From Paraburkholderia sp. SOS3 (lineage in GTDB: Bacteria; Pseudomonadota; Gammaproteobacteria; Burkholderiales; Burkholderiaceae), in the NCBI RefSeq assembly GCF_001922345.1, contig NZ_CP018811.1:2542001-2606000 (forward strand): a stretch of DNA of 64,000 nucleotides, in the 5' to 3' direction. Numbering within the stretch: position 1 is the first letter of the stretch; each line of letters opens with the position of its first letter. The notes under the pieces were generated by a model. It worked only from the letters and a program-made list of their open reading frames with translations, was not told the origin of the DNA and made no database searches. Positions 35,630 through 45,256 of the stretch are shown here, piece by piece. A program made the translations under genes and the position numbers.

Positions 35630-36079
35630 CTATTGCATCAGTTCCAGGTCGCTGACGAGCTTTCTGACCGCCTTGTTGTCGCCGACGATGCCGACGCCCA
35701 GATAGGCAAGCTCGCGCGTATCCACGGCTCTAACCGCATCCCTGAACGCCGCGTAGTCTTTCGTTTGCTGGCCCTGCACCGGGAAGCCGACGATGTCGAA
35801 GTCTTTCTCGAGTGCGTCGGCCCTGAGCTTCGACAATTGCCCAACCGATGTTTTCAGCACCGAGATTCCCACGGGAATCAGCCCCGGATGATGTACGTCC
35901 TGCGCATCGACGAGCGGCGCGCCCACCAGATACGGATGCCGCTCGCCGAGCGTCAGCGCGATGACCGCCGCGGCGTTGCACGCTTTACCGGCCGGCAGCG
36001 CATCGTCGATAACGATTACGCAGCGCGGCGCCGCGACCTTCTGAATGGTTGTGTGAGGATGATCTGCTGGCAATTTCAA
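35630..36079 (-). CDS. DUF2000 family protein, TTG start
   Basis: A 149-residue protein of the DUF2000 family (peptidyl-tRNA-hydrolase-like fold): PRCVIVIDDALPAGKACNAAA near the N-terminus, HPGLIPVGISVLKTS, and IVGFPVQGQQTKDYAAF. No ATG lies at the right place: the frame is open far upstream but the family start falls near TTG 36079 (GGAG six bases before it) or TTG 36073. Translation from TTG is therefore proposed. Function unknown. Beside it on the other strand lies a gene remnant, so the region has been rearranged and the original start may have been lost. Confidence 0.72.
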   Translation of the reverse strand: MKLPADHPHTTIQKVAAPRCVIVIDDALPAGKACNAAAVIALTLGERHPYLVGAPLVDAQDVHHPGLIPVGISVLKTSVGQLSKLRADALEKDFDIVGFPVQGQQTKDYAAFRDAVRAVDTRELAYLGVGIVGDNKAVRKLVSDLELMQ

Positions 36080-36127
36080 TCGATGCTCCGCGTTTGTGGC
36101 GCAACCTCCGTTGCACTCCCGATCGCA

Positions 36128-36431
36128 ATGTCTACAGAACAGATGATACAAACGTCGATCGAGCCTGTATTGAACGATTTTGCAGCGCTCGCCAAGCATC
36201 CGCGCGGCCTGGGCGCGATGGCGCACGCGCAATTGCAAGCGCGCCTATGATCTGGCATGCGCCTCCATCGCGTCGCAGCGCGTCGATTTGCGCGCGTGCC
36301 GGTGCGATCTGCCCAACGCCGAGATTTATGTGCTCGATGCGGGACATTTCGCGCTCGACGAAAAGGCCGGACAATGCGCCGAGCTGATCGACCGGTTCGT
36401 GCAGAAGGTGACGGCGGACAGGCGTTCATGA
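36128..36431 (+). pseudogene. Decayed gene: alpha/beta-hydrolase C-terminal remnant with frameshift
   Basis: A 40-codon frame (ATG 36128 to TGA 36250) with FAALAKHPRGLGAMAHAQLQ runs out; a second frame then carries YDLACASIASQRVDL and, from about 36306, DLPNAEIYVLDAGHFALDEK, the catalytic-His C-terminus typical of alpha/beta hydrolases (G-H-F-A-L). No single frame joins the parts and the core fold is missing. I read it as a frameshifted and deleted relic; the first part may derive from a different gene. Confidence 0.5.
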
Positions 36432-36432
36432 C

Positions 36433-36476
36433 AAAAGCGCTGCACGGGCCGTACCATACCGGCCGCCCCGTGCAGC
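36433..36476 (-). terminator. Rho-independent terminator of the 36504-36902 gene
   Basis: Perfect 10-bp inverted repeat GCTGCACGGG (36439-36448) / CCCGTGCAGC (36467-36476) with a further GGCC/GGCC pair inside; reading the minus strand it is followed by GCTTTTG. It lies 27 bases past the stop codon of the minus-strand gene. Confidence 0.75.
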
Positions 36477-36503
36477 CACGCTGTAACCGTTATTCGCGCA
36501 TGA

Positions 36504-36902
36504 TCAGAGCGCGACGTCGTTCGCCCCGTGCTTATGCGACGACGACGTATCCGACTGCGTACCCGACTGCATACCCGCCTGCAGCCCCTGCTGCTGCATC
36601 TGGATCAACTGCATCGACGGGTCCTGCATCTGGTCGCGCTGCGCCTGCATTTCCTTCTTCATCAGTTCGCGGATTTTCACTTCGATTTTCTCGCGCTCCG
36701 CCGGCGTCATCTGCGCGAGTTGCTGCGGCGTGATGCCCAGTTGCGCGAGGATCGAATTGAACAGGCCTTGCCCGGGGTTGCTGCCCGTATAGGCGTTCAA
36801 TTGTGACAGCAGGTCCTGAAACGACGACCCCTCGTTGCGCTCCGGCGCGCCGAGCGGCGCAGGGATGCTGCCCGGCACGGCGGCGTTGTCGCTAATCTGC
36901 AT
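36504..36902 (-). CDS. Hypothetical protein, Gln/Met-rich
   Basis: A 132-residue soluble protein I do not recognise. Visible: FQDLLSQLNAYTGSNPGQGLF, an amphipathic helix ILAQLGITPQQLAQMTPAER and a charged helix (EKIEVKIRELMKKEMQAQRD), then a Gln/Met-rich tail and SSSHK at the end. No signal peptide, no membrane segment. It is a well-formed gene: AAGGAGAG eight bases before ATG 36902 and a strong terminator after it, so it is expressed alone. The shape suggests a small chaperone or secreted-accessory type, but nothing confirms this. Confidence 0.7.
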   Translation of the reverse strand: MQISDNAAVPGSIPAPLGAPERNEGSSFQDLLSQLNAYTGSNPGQGLFNSILAQLGITPQQLAQMTPAEREKIEVKIRELMKKEMQAQRDQMQDPSMQLIQMQQQGLQAGMQSGTQSDTSSSHKHGANDVAL

Positions 36903-37272
36903 GACGGTGACTCTCCTTCGAGCGGTTGCTCGCGTAGATATTCGGAACACAGGCAAATCGGAGCACGTCTTCGAGCACGCTCCATCGTCAAGCATACGGC
37001 CGGCAGCCCGACCCGAAAGCGTCGAGAAAGCGACGGAACTGGCCATATTTTTACCGATTGCCTGAATCTTGCGCACCGACGTCGCGCAATGCGTATCCGG
37101 CATCGCGGCCGTAACCGGTATTCGCAACATAGCCCGGTAAGTTCGAACCGGACCGGCGACATATTTCTCGTGCTCCAACGAATATTTGGCCAGCGACAAG
37201 CGTTCATGTGACAAAGCCCTCGTTCGATTCGTGCCGAGGCCGAACGCATTGCACCGTTTAAGAGGTCCGCAC
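36903..37272. other. Divergent control region between hypothetical gene and acyl-CoA synthetase
   Basis: Holds both 5' regions. Sequence is mixed in GC, with an AT-rich patch near 37045-37060. No gene on either strand with a known domain; no clear operator found. Confidence 0.35.
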
Positions 37273-38895
37273 ATGAACGCCATCTCGCTGGCCGCGACTG
37301 CGCGCGAAGCTGCCGCTGTGCCCACGCTGATTGCTTCGCTGCTCGAGAACGCCGTGAAGCATCCCGACGCGCCTGCGATCGTCGACGGCGATCTCACGCT
37401 TGCGTACGAACCGTTCGTCGACGCCGCACAAACACTTGCCGCGCGTTTCGCCGAACTCGGCGTGAACCGGGGCGACCGCGTCGTGTTGCATCTCGGCCAT
37501 TCGCATCAGGCGATGATCGCCTGCTATGCCGCGCTGCTGCTCGGCGCGATCACCGTGCCGCTCAACGTCCATCTGAAGGCGCACGAACTCGCGAGGCTGA
37601 CGCGCAGGCTACGGCCGGCGCTCTATATCGGCCATCTGGCCCGGCACGAGACGATGAGCGAGGTGCCGCCCGATCTGCTGCCCATCGACCGGCGTTTCTA
37701 CGTCGATCGTGCATACGTCGATATGCCGCGCGCGGCCGACTCGGCATCGGCGGATGGGCACGATCGTGCGGGCCGCAGCTGGGACGCGTTGATGGAAAGC
37801 GCACGCAGCACGCGAGCCTTGCCGCAGCCCGATCCAGACGCCATCGCGATGCTGCTCTGCACGTCGGGCACGACGGGCGAGCCGAAGCTCGTCGCGCATA
37901 CGCAGCGCTCGATCGCGTACGGCGTCGAATCCCTCAAAGAGGCCGGTTTTGGCGGCAGCTCGCTGCCGCTCGCACCGACGCCGCTGTTTCATATGCCGGG
38001 CCTGTTCCGTCTTTGTGCGACCTTGACGCTCGCCCAGTGCATGGTGCTGCCGCCGTGCGTCGATTTCGACGGCGCGGCCTATCTCGACGCAATCGAGCGG
38101 CACCACTGCACGACCGTTGGACTGAGCCCGTACGGCGCCGCCGAGATGATCCGGGCGCAATCGATCCGCGCTCGCGCAACCGCTTCGTTGCGCGGCTGCA
38201 TGGTGATGGGCGATGCCTGTTCAATCGAGCTGCAGCAGCGTTTCGAGGCATGCTTCGGCGTCCCGCTCGTGGTCGGCTATGGCATGACCGAAGCGCCGCT
38301 GTGCGTCGTGATCGGCCGCTCGCCGCGCACGGTGCGCGCGCGGCCGGGAACCGCGCGCATCGTCGATCGCAACGGCGACGATGTGCCGGTCGGCTCGCCC
38401 GGAGAACTGATTCTCGATGTGCCGACGCTATGCGACGGCTACTGGATCTCGCCGGGTGTGCTCGACGCTGTGCGCGACGCGCACGGCTGGTACCACACGG
38501 GCGACCTCATGCGCGCGGACGAGCACGGCGACCTCAGCTATGTGGCGCGGATCAAGGAGATCATCGTGCGCGACGGCGAAAACATCGCGCCCGCGGAGAT
38601 CGAGCAGACGCTGCTCGCGCATCCGGACGCCGACGACGCCGCCGTGGTCGGCGTGCCTGACGGCGTACTCGGCGAACGCATCGTCGGTTTCGTCAAACTC
38701 GCCGCGCATGCGGCCGGCACCTCGCCGCACGACGTTCGCGCATGGATGGCGACGCGGCTTGCCGAGCACAAACTGCCCGAAGTCGTGTTGCCGGTCGAGC
38801 GCATTCCGCGCACGCCGTTCGGCAAGGCCGACCGCCGCGTGCTGCGCGAACTCGCGCGCGACAAACTGGGACTGCACGGCGCACGCAACGCCTAG
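37273..38895 (+). CDS. Acyl-CoA synthetase (AMP-forming, ANL superfamily)
   Basis: A 540-residue adenylate-forming enzyme. The phosphate loop is LLCTSGTTGEPKLVAHTQ; the aromatic adenine motif VVGYGMTEAPLCVV; the hinge YHTGDLMRAD; RDGENIAPAEIEQTLLAHP; and the catalytic Lys in RTPFGKADRRVL. All core motifs are present, so it should activate a carboxylic acid to acyl-CoA through an acyl-adenylate. Substrate (fatty, aromatic or other acid) cannot be read. ATG 37273 has GAGG seven bases upstream. It faces the GMC oxidoreductase gene, 42 bases apart; the two convergent genes need not be linked. Confidence 0.92.
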   Translation: MNAISLAATAREAAAVPTLIASLLENAVKHPDAPAIVDGDLTLAYEPFVDAAQTLAARFAELGVNRGDRVVLHLGHSHQAMIACYAALLLGAITVPLNVHLKAHELARLTRRLRPALYIGHLARHETMSEVPPDLLPIDRRFYVDRAYVDMPRAADSASADGHDRAGRSWDALMESARSTRALPQPDPDAIAMLLCTSGTTGEPKLVAHTQRSIAYGVESLKEAGFGGSSLPLAPTPLFHMPGLFRLCATLTLAQCMVLPPCVDFDGAAYLDAIERHHCTTVGLSPYGAAEMIRAQSIRARATASLRGCMVMGDACSIELQQRFEACFGVPLVVGYGMTEAPLCVVIGRSPRTVRARPGTARIVDRNGDDVPVGSPGELILDVPTLCDGYWISPGVLDAVRDAHGWYHTGDLMRADEHGDLSYVARIKEIIVRDGENIAPAEIEQTLLAHPDADDAAVVGVPDGVLGERIVGFVKLAAHAAGTSPHDVRAWMATRLAEHKLPEVVLPVERIPRTPFGKADRRVLRELARDKLGLHGARNA

Positions 38896-38937
38896 GCTTT
38901 GCGCACGGTGCGCCGCTGCCATCGGCGCAGCGGCATG

Positions 38938-40599
38938 TCAAAACCCGTGATCGGCCGCGAGCATCTGCGCGGCCCGCTCGCCGATCACGACGCACGGCGC
39001 CATCGTATTGCCGGTCGTGATGCGCGGCAGGATCGACGCATCGGCGATGCGCAACCGGTCGATGCCGTACACACGCATGCGCGTATCGACGACCGACATC
39101 GCGTCGTGGCCCATCTTCGCGGTACAGCTCTGATGCGAATGGCTGACCGTGCCGTTGCGCATGAACTGCTCGAGCGCCGCGTCGCCGACCGGTCCCGGCA
39201 GATACTCGCGCCCCGTGAAGGGCCGCAGCGGCGCCGAATTGCCGACGTCGCGGCAAAACTCGATGCAACGCCTGAGCGTGCGCAGATCGGCGGGGTCGGC
39301 GAGGAAGTTCGCGTCGATCGCGACCGGGTCGAGCGGATGCGCGCCCGTCAGACGCACGCGGCCGCGGCTCTCGGTGCGCAGCACCGCCGTCGTCAGCGAC
39401 CAGCCGTGCACGGGCAGATCGCGGCCGGCCGCTTCGGGGCTCGCGTACGGCAGTTCCGTCAGAAACGTCTGGCAATCGGGCCGATCGCGCCGGTTGTCGC
39501 TTTTCCAGAGCGCGGTCATTTCACCGAGGTTATTGCGGCCGACGATCGGGCCGGCCGCCTCCCACACGCACGGCGCCATGAAGTGGTCCTGGAAATTGCG
39601 GCCGACGCCGGGCAGCGGCTGCTTGAGTTCGATGCCATGGCGGCGCAATTCCGCTTCGTCGCCTATACCCGATTGCATAAGCAGTTTCGGCGTCTGGATC
39701 GCACCGAGCGACAACACGACTTCACGCGTCGCACGCACGCGTTTCAGTTCGCCGTGGCGCAGATATTCGACGCCGGTCACCGCGGCGCCGTCGAACGTGA
39801 GCCGCGTCACGAGCGCCTGCGGCAGCACGACGAGATTCGACCGTGCGCCCGGCGACTGCAGAAACGGGTGCACATACGCGCGATACACGGACTGCCGGCG
39901 CCCCTCGCGCACGCACACGTTCGTGAACGCGGCGCCGCCGTCGCCTTCCATCATCGCGCCGTTATGATCGGCGACCGTCGGCACGCCGGCGCGCGCAAAC
40001 GCTTCGAGGCCAGCGGCGGCGATCGGATGCGGATCGGGCGCCGGCTGCACGAACAGCGGACCGCCCTGCCCGCGCCGCCGCGAGTCCGGCTCGCCGTGCC
40101 AGTCTTCGATGCGGCGATAGATCGCGAGCACCGATTCATAGCTCCAGCCGTCGTCTTCGGTGGCTTTGGCGAGATCGTCCCAGTCCGCCTGATGCCCGCG
40201 CGCCCAGGCCATCACGTTGATGCTCGCGCCGCCGCCGAGCACCTTGCCCATCGCCATCGGAATCATGCGGCCGTTCAGATTCGCGTTCGGCGTCGCGCGA
40301 AATAGCCAGTTCTGCTCGCTGCGTCTGAGCATGGGCCACGCCGTGCTGTCGATGATCGCGGGGACCTCGTCCGTGCCGCCCGCTTCGAGCAGCAGCACGC
40401 GCAACTCCGGGTGCTCGGCGAGACGCCGCGCGACGACAGCGCCCGAACTGCCCGAACCGCAGACGATAAAGTCGAAGGTCGTGTCCGCGCCATGCACTTG
40501 CGCAGCGCGAGCGGACTGCGGGTCCGGCAGGGGAAACGCGGTTGAATCCGTTGAATCCGTTGAATCGGTGGTATCGGTAGAGGCGCTCGTCATCGTCAT
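38938..40599 (-). CDS. GMC-family FAD oxidoreductase (choline dehydrogenase-like)
   Basis: A 553-residue glucose-methanol-choline oxidoreductase. FAD site: FDFIVCGSGSSGAVVARRL and LLLEAGG; signature 1 GKVLGGGASINVMAWARGH; active-site His in GTVSHSHQSCTAKMG and Asn/His region NTMAPCVVIGERAA. It oxidises a primary or secondary alcohol; the acceptor is probably a quinone or oxygen. The 15-residue Ser/Thr/Asp N-terminal tail is made by a 9-bp repeat. Start ATG 40599, alternative ATG 40593. Likely co-transcribed with the VOC gene 149 bases upstream. Substrate unknown. Confidence 0.9.
   Translation of the reverse strand: MTMTSASTDTTDSTDSTDSTAFPLPDPQSARAAQVHGADTTFDFIVCGSGSSGAVVARRLAEHPELRVLLLEAGGTDEVPAIIDSTAWPMLRRSEQNWLFRATPNANLNGRMIPMAMGKVLGGGASINVMAWARGHQADWDDLAKATEDDGWSYESVLAIYRRIEDWHGEPDSRRRGQGGPLFVQPAPDPHPIAAAGLEAFARAGVPTVADHNGAMMEGDGGAAFTNVCVREGRRQSVYRAYVHPFLQSPGARSNLVVLPQALVTRLTFDGAAVTGVEYLRHGELKRVRATREVVLSLGAIQTPKLLMQSGIGDEAELRRHGIELKQPLPGVGRNFQDHFMAPCVWEAAGPIVGRNNLGEMTALWKSDNRRDRPDCQTFLTELPYASPEAAGRDLPVHGWSLTTAVLRTESRGRVRLTGAHPLDPVAIDANFLADPADLRTLRRCIEFCRDVGNSAPLRPFTGREYLPGPVGDAALEQFMRNGTVSHSHQSCTAKMGHDAMSVVDTRMRVYGIDRLRIADASILPRITTGNTMAPCVVIGERAAQMLAADHGF
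40541..40567. repeat. 9-bp tandem repeat (3 units) in GMC gene
   Basis: GTTGAATCC twice and GTTGAATCG once, coding TDS repeats in the N-terminal tail before the FAD fold. In-frame unit. Confidence 0.85.
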
Positions 40600-40748
40600 C
40601 TCGCATGGAGGCGGCATGCGATGTCGAGCGTACGCGCGCGACGCAACGGGACGATGCGAATTGCGAAGCACCGCACCGCTTCACGAATGCAAAGCCGTGC
40701 GGTGAAACAGCGTGAAGGAGATTTGAACGAGTCCGGCCGGGTCTGCCG

Positions 40749-41186
40749 TTACTTCGCGAACAGCGACGCCATATTGGCAAACGACTTGATCTCGACCGCA
40801 TTGCCCGACGGATCGAGGAAGAACATCGTGGCCTGTTCGCCGACTTCGCCCTTGAAGCGGATATGCGGCTCGATGATGAACTTCGTGCCCGCCGCTTTCA
40901 GCTTGTCGGCCAGCGACTGCCATTGCTGCATCGACAGCACGACGCCGAAATGGCGCACCGGCACCGCATCGCCGTCGACGGCATTCGTCGCGCGGTGACC
41001 TGCTTCGTCGGGCGACAGATGCGCGACGATCTGGTGGCCGTAGAAATTGAAGTCGACCCACTCGGGCGAGCTGCGGCCTTCCGGGCAGCCGAGCAATTCG
41101 CCGTAGAACTCACGCGCGGCCGCGAGGCTATGGACCGGAAATGCGAGATGAAAAGGCGGCATCGCGCCTTGTGTCGTATCTGTCAT
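40749..41186 (-). CDS. VOC-family (glyoxalase/dioxygenase-fold) protein
   Basis: A 145-residue vicinal-oxygen-chelate protein: [21 protein letters not shown] at the start, [14 protein letters not shown] and a C-terminal [17 protein letters not shown]. Metal ligands are likely His 13, His 51-55 region and Glu in NAVEIK. ATG 41186, weak AGAG upstream. Family members isomerise or cleave small metabolites; the role here is not evident. Same strand as the GMC gene downstream. Confidence 0.85.
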   Translation of the reverse strand: MTDTTQGAMPPFHLAFPVHSLAAAREFYGELLGCPEGRSSPEWVDFNFYGHQIVAHLSPDEAGHRATNAVDGDAVPVRHFGVVLSMQQWQSLADKLKAAGTKFIIEPHIRFKGEVGEQATMFFLDPSGNAVEIKSFANMASLFAK

Positions 41187-41341
41187 CGAAATCTCTAACG
41201 CTATGGGGGAGGTTTGCTGGATGTTTCGCTGAAGGGGCCATTGAATGCAACGTAGTCTACTGATAAACGCAAACGCCTGAAAGCTCAATGATTTCGCGCT
41301 GAGCCTCAAAGTTTTCGATAACCGGGTCCGCCCCGCGCGGC

Positions 41342-42388
41342 CTACCCCTTGCGCAGCGGCCCCGTCGTGCCGCGCACGATCAGATCGGTCGGCACGATGT
41401 TCTGCGAACTGACGGGGCGCCCTTCGATACGCGCCAGCAGATAGTCGGCGCTGCGCGTGCCGATTTCGTCGGCGGCAAGGCGCATGGTCGTGAGCGGCGG
41501 CGTCGTGAAGCTCGATACCTCGATATCGTTGATCCCCGCGATCGACAGTTCGCCGGGCACCTCGATGCCCGCTTCATGCGCTGCAGCCAGTGCGCCGATC
41601 GCGAGCAGATCGGTGCCGCAAATCACGGCGGTCGGCCGCTCCGGACCTTGCATCAGCGCTTTCATCGCCATCTGCCCTTCGATGATCTTGTGCGGCATTT
41701 CGATCAGATGCTCGTGGCGCAGCTGCAGGCCGCGCGCTTGCAGCGCGGCGCGCACGCCGATAATGCGGTCCGCCGCGCGGTCGCTGTGCTGGGTCATCTG
41801 CGTGATCATGCCGAAGCGCGTGTGACCGAGGTCGAGCAGATAGTCGGCAAGACGCCGGCCGACCGCGACATTGTCGAAACCGACATACGGGTGGTCGCGG
41901 TCGACGGTCCAGCCGTTGACGAGCGGAATCTGCTCCTTCCCGATCAGTTCATAAAGCGCGGGCGAATGGCTGCGGCCAACCAGCATCAGGCCCGCGATGC
42001 CGTCCGCGATCAGCGCGCGCACCTGCTTGAGCTCGTCCTGCTGGTCGTAATACGAGCAGCCGAGCAGCAGCGTATAGCCGGCTTCGCCGATACGCTTTTG
42101 CAGCGCGAATACACCGAGCGCGAAGTTCTGGTTTTCGAGCGACGGAATCACCGCGCCGATCGTCTTCGAGCGTTGCGACGCCAGCGCGCGCGCCGCCGCA
42201 TGCGGCGTATAGCCGAGTTGATCGGCAATATCGCGCACGCGCTGCCGCAAGTCGGCCGCGACCGTCGCGTTGCCGTTCAGCACGCGCGAGACGGTCGCCG
42301 TGGAAACGCCCGCGGCCCGGGCGACATCCAGTACGGAAATCGCATTCGATTTGCGGCGCGGCGCGCGCTTTTTTGTTTCTGCAGTCAA
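41342..42388 (-). CDS. LacI-family regulator of the sugar-acid genes
   Basis: A 348-residue LacI/GalR repressor. The helix-turn-helix is [20 protein letters not shown] (about 17-36) followed by the hinge region [21 protein letters not shown]; the remainder is the sugar-binding core ending [20 protein letters not shown] basic N-terminal arm ([11 protein letters not shown]) precedes the DNA domain. It is on the same strand as, and 163 bases downstream of, uronate dehydrogenase and the dehydratase. A LacI-type operator upstream of the dehydratase (45286-45297) is its likely target. Effector probably a uronate or aldonate. Confidence 0.92.
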   Translation of the reverse strand: MTAETKKRAPRRKSNAISVLDVARAAGVSTATVSRVLNGNATVAADLRQRVRDIADQLGYTPHAAARALASQRSKTIGAVIPSLENQNFALGVFALQKRIGEAGYTLLLGCSYYDQQDELKQVRALIADGIAGLMLVGRSHSPALYELIGKEQIPLVNGWTVDRDHPYVGFDNVAVGRRLADYLLDLGHTRFGMITQMTQHSDRAADRIIGVRAALQARGLQLRHEHLIEMPHKIIEGQMAMKALMQGPERPTAVICGTDLLAIGALAAAHEAGIEVPGELSIAGINDIEVSSFTTPPLTTMRLAADEIGTRSADYLLARIEGRPVSSQNIVPTDLIVRGTTGPLRKG

Positions 42389-42551
42389 CGTTGCACCCAG
42401 CCCGGTCTTGTCGTGCGGGGCGCACCCCGCGCCCCTACGAGCGGCATTTTATAGCGCGAATTTTGCAGTGCCGGATTGTGTAGCACGTCAGTTCACGAGT
42501 CGAAGATGGCGAATACGGTGCGATGCGCTTGTGCAGACCGACAATCGGATC

Positions 42552-43361
42552 TCAGTCGATGCGCTTCACGTCGCCGTCGAATTCGACAATGCAGCCGAAG
42601 CCGCCATGAAACAGCGCCTCGCGCGCATCTTCGCGCGCGCCGGCTGCCGCAATGCGTGCGGCGGCGCTCGCTTCGGCATCGTCTGCGGGCTCGTAACCGA
42701 GAAAACGCGCGTTCGCATTGCTCCAGCGGTTGCGCGCATTGTTCGATACGCCGTACACGATCACGAAGTGATAGTCGGGATAATCGATGCAGCGTTTCGT
42801 CAGCTGCACCATGTCGCGATGGCTGATCCACGTGTACAAATGGCGCGGCATGGTCGGCGTGTCGTCGGCGCGAAACGAGCCGATGCGCAGGCAGGCCACC
42901 GACATCGCGTGCTTGTCCGCATACAGCCTGCCGAGCGCTTCGCCGAACACCTTCGATACGCCATAGCGGCTGTCGGGGCGCGGCGCGACCGTATCGTCGA
43001 TCATGCGGTCGCGCCGATGAAATCCGACCGCATGATTCGAGCTCGCGAAAATCACGCGTTTCACGCCCGCTTGCCGCGCCGCTTCGAACACGTTGTAGCA
43101 GCCGTCGATATTGATGTCGCGGATTTTCTCCCAGCTGTCTTCGTCGGGAATGCCGGCCAGATGCACGACGACGTCGACGCCCTGCATCGCGGGCAGCAGA
43201 TCGGCGAGGCGCGTGATGTCCGTACTGACGATTTCCTCGCCGTCGCCGGCCGGCGCTTGCGGCGCGATGTCCGCGAGGCGCAGCCGATACTGGCCGCGCA
43301 AACCGGCACGCAATGCGCGGCCGATATGGCCCGCCGCGCCCGTGATCAGAACCCGTGTCAT
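42552..43361 (-). CDS. udh: NAD-dependent uronate dehydrogenase (Udh type)
   Basis: A 269-residue short-chain-like epimerase-fold enzyme. Cofactor site VLITGAAGHIG (4-14); catalytic Tyr 133 and Lys 137 in YGVSK; IFASSNHAVGFHRR, the hallmark of uronate dehydrogenases, near 104-117. Udh oxidises galacturonate or glucuronate to the aldarolactone. No signal peptide. 91 bases after the dehydratase gene, so they form an operon with the LacI gene. The pairing with an IlvD/Edd dehydratase fits oxidative hexuronate or aldonate catabolism. Confidence 0.88.
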   Translation of the reverse strand: MTRVLITGAAGHIGRALRAGLRGQYRLRLADIAPQAPAGDGEEIVSTDITRLADLLPAMQGVDVVVHLAGIPDEDSWEKIRDINIDGCYNVFEAARQAGVKRVIFASSNHAVGFHRRDRMIDDTVAPRPDSRYGVSKVFGEALGRLYADKHAMSVACLRIGSFRADDTPTMPRHLYTWISHRDMVQLTKRCIDYPDYHFVIVYGVSNNARNRWSNANARFLGYEPADDAEASAAARIAAAGAREDAREALFHGGFGCIVEFDGDVKRID

Positions 43362-43452
43362 TCGCTTGTCTCCCTATGTTGCTGTGATGCCGCTGCGTCC
43401 ATCGCGTCGTGCACGCGCCGCCGCCATTCGCCGCGGCGCTGCCGCTGTGCTA

Positions 43453-45207
43453 TCAGGCCTTGTTGCCGCCGCCCGGCACCGTCGCGATCACTTTCGGCGC
43501 GCGCAGGAAATCGAAATCGCAGCCGTCGTCGGCCTGCATGATCGTCTCGAGGAACAGCTTCCGATAGCCGCGTGCTTCGGAATCGGCTGCGCGAGGCGGC
43601 AACGCGGCAAGGCGCGCGGCGATGTCGGCGTCGGACAGCAGCAGTTCGATCGAGCGCTGCGCCACCGACAGCCGGATGCGGTCGCCGCTGCGCACGATCG
43701 CAAGCGGTCCGCCGATCGCCGCTTCGGGCGTGACGTGCAGCACGATCGTGCCGGCCGCCGTGCCGCTCATACGGCCATCGGAAATGCGCACCATGTCCTT
43801 CACGCCCTCGCGCGCGAGCTTGCGCGGAATCGGGATATAGCCGGCCTCGGGCATGCCCGGCGCGCCGACCGGCCCGATGCGCTTGAGCACGAGCACGTCG
43901 TGCGCGCTCACGTCGAGCGCGGGGTCGTCGATGCGGTTGGCGAGGTCTTGCGCGTCTTCGAATACGACGGCCCGCCCTTCGTGCTCCATCAATTGCGGAT
44001 TCGCGGCGGACTGCTTGATGATCGCGCCGCCGGGCGCGAGGTTGCCGCGCAGCACGGCGATGCCGCCTTGCGGATAGACCGGCTGCGCAAGCGGCCGGAC
44101 GACATCCTGTTTGAACGGCGCGGGCGCCGCGTCGAGCTCCTCGCCGAGCGTGCGGCCCGTGACCGTCAGCGCGTCGAGGTGCAACAGATGCTTCATTTCG
44201 CGCATCACGGTGACGAGCCCGCCCGCGCGATGCAGGTCTTCCATGTAATGCTGGCCCGACGGCTTCAGGTCGACGAGCACCGGCGTTTCGCGCGCCATCC
44301 GGTCGAGCGAATCGAGGTCGATGCGGATGCCGAGGCGCCCCGCGATCGCGGTCAGGTGAATGATGCCGTTGGTCGACCCGCCGATCGCAAGCAGCACGCG
44401 CAGCGCGTTTTCGATCGCCTTCGGCGTCAGGATCTTTGCCGGCGTCAGGCCGGCCTTGATCATCGCGACTGCCTGCGTGCCCGTGCGCTCGGCGATGCGG
44501 ATGCGGTCCGCGCTGACGGCCGGCGGCGACGCGCCGCCCGGCAGCATGATGCCCATCGCCTCGGCGATACAGGCCATCGTGCTTGCGGTGCCCATCACCG
44601 AACAGGTGCCGACCGTGGCGACGAGTTGCGTGTTCACCGCATCGATTTCGGCTTCGTCGATCTGGTCGCCGCGAAAGCTCGCCCAGAAGCGCCGGCAGTC
44701 GGTGCACGCGCCGACGCGCTCGCCGCGATGAGAACCCGTCAGCATCGCGCCCGTCACGAGCTGAATGGCGGGCACGCCGGCCGCGGCCGCGCCCATCAGC
44801 TGCGCGGGCACGGTCTTGTCGCAGCCGCCGATCAGCACCACCGCGTCCATCGGCTGCGCGCGGATCATCTCTTCCGTATCCATCGACATCAGATTGCGCA
44901 GATACATGCTGGTCGGGTGCGAAAAGCTTTCCGCGATCGAGATGGTCGGAAATTCGACCGGCAGGCCACCCGCCAGCTGCACGCCGCGCTTGATCGCCTC
45001 GATCAGCTGCGGCGCGTTGCCGTGACACGGGTTGTACGCGCTGCCCGTATTCGCGATTGCAACGATCGGACGCGACAGCGCGTCGTCCGTATAACCGGCG
45101 CCCTTGATGAAAGCGCGCCGCAAGAACAACGAAAAGCCTTCGTCGCCGTAGTTGGTCAGGCCTTTGCGCAGGCCCGTTTTCGCGTTGCCGTCTGAGTGGT
45201 CAGCCAT
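43453..45207 (-). CDS. IlvD/Edd-family sugar-acid dehydratase
   Basis: A 584-residue iron-sulfur dehydratase. Cluster cysteines: PCHGN (Cys 61), IGGCDKT (Cys 129) and GTCSVMG (Cys 202). Length and ASFRGDQID-type loop fit the aldonate (arabonate/xylonate/galactonate) branch rather than dihydroxyacid dehydratase of branched-chain synthesis. ATG 45207 is used; GAGGAC lies upstream. Product would be a 2-keto-3-deoxy sugar acid. A promoter and a LacI-type operator precede it; it is first in an operon with udh and the LacI gene. Exact substrate not decidable. Confidence 0.88.
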   Translation of the reverse strand: MADHSDGNAKTGLRKGLTNYGDEGFSLFLRRAFIKGAGYTDDALSRPIVAIANTGSAYNPCHGNAPQLIEAIKRGVQLAGGLPVEFPTISIAESFSHPTSMYLRNLMSMDTEEMIRAQPMDAVVLIGGCDKTVPAQLMGAAAAGVPAIQLVTGAMLTGSHRGERVGACTDCRRFWASFRGDQIDEAEIDAVNTQLVATVGTCSVMGTASTMACIAEAMGIMLPGGASPPAVSADRIRIAERTGTQAVAMIKAGLTPAKILTPKAIENALRVLLAIGGSTNGIIHLTAIAGRLGIRIDLDSLDRMARETPVLVDLKPSGQHYMEDLHRAGGLVTVMREMKHLLHLDALTVTGRTLGEELDAAPAPFKQDVVRPLAQPVYPQGGIAVLRGNLAPGGAIIKQSAANPQLMEHEGRAVVFEDAQDLANRIDDPALDVSAHDVLVLKRIGPVGAPGMPEAGYIPIPRKLAREGVKDMVRISDGRMSGTAAGTIVLHVTPEAAIGGPLAIVRSGDRIRLSVAQRSIELLLSDADIAARLAALPPRAADSEARGYRKLFLETIMQADDGCDFDFLRAPKVIATVPGGGNKA

Positions 45208-45256
45208 GGGGGGAATGTCCTCGATCGGATGCCGCTTGTGCGGATGATTGACGTCG

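Noticed and set aside
38896..38937. Bidirectional terminator between acyl-CoA synthetase and GMC genes
   Set aside because: A GCCGCTG/CAGCGGC stem is present but no T run follows on either strand.
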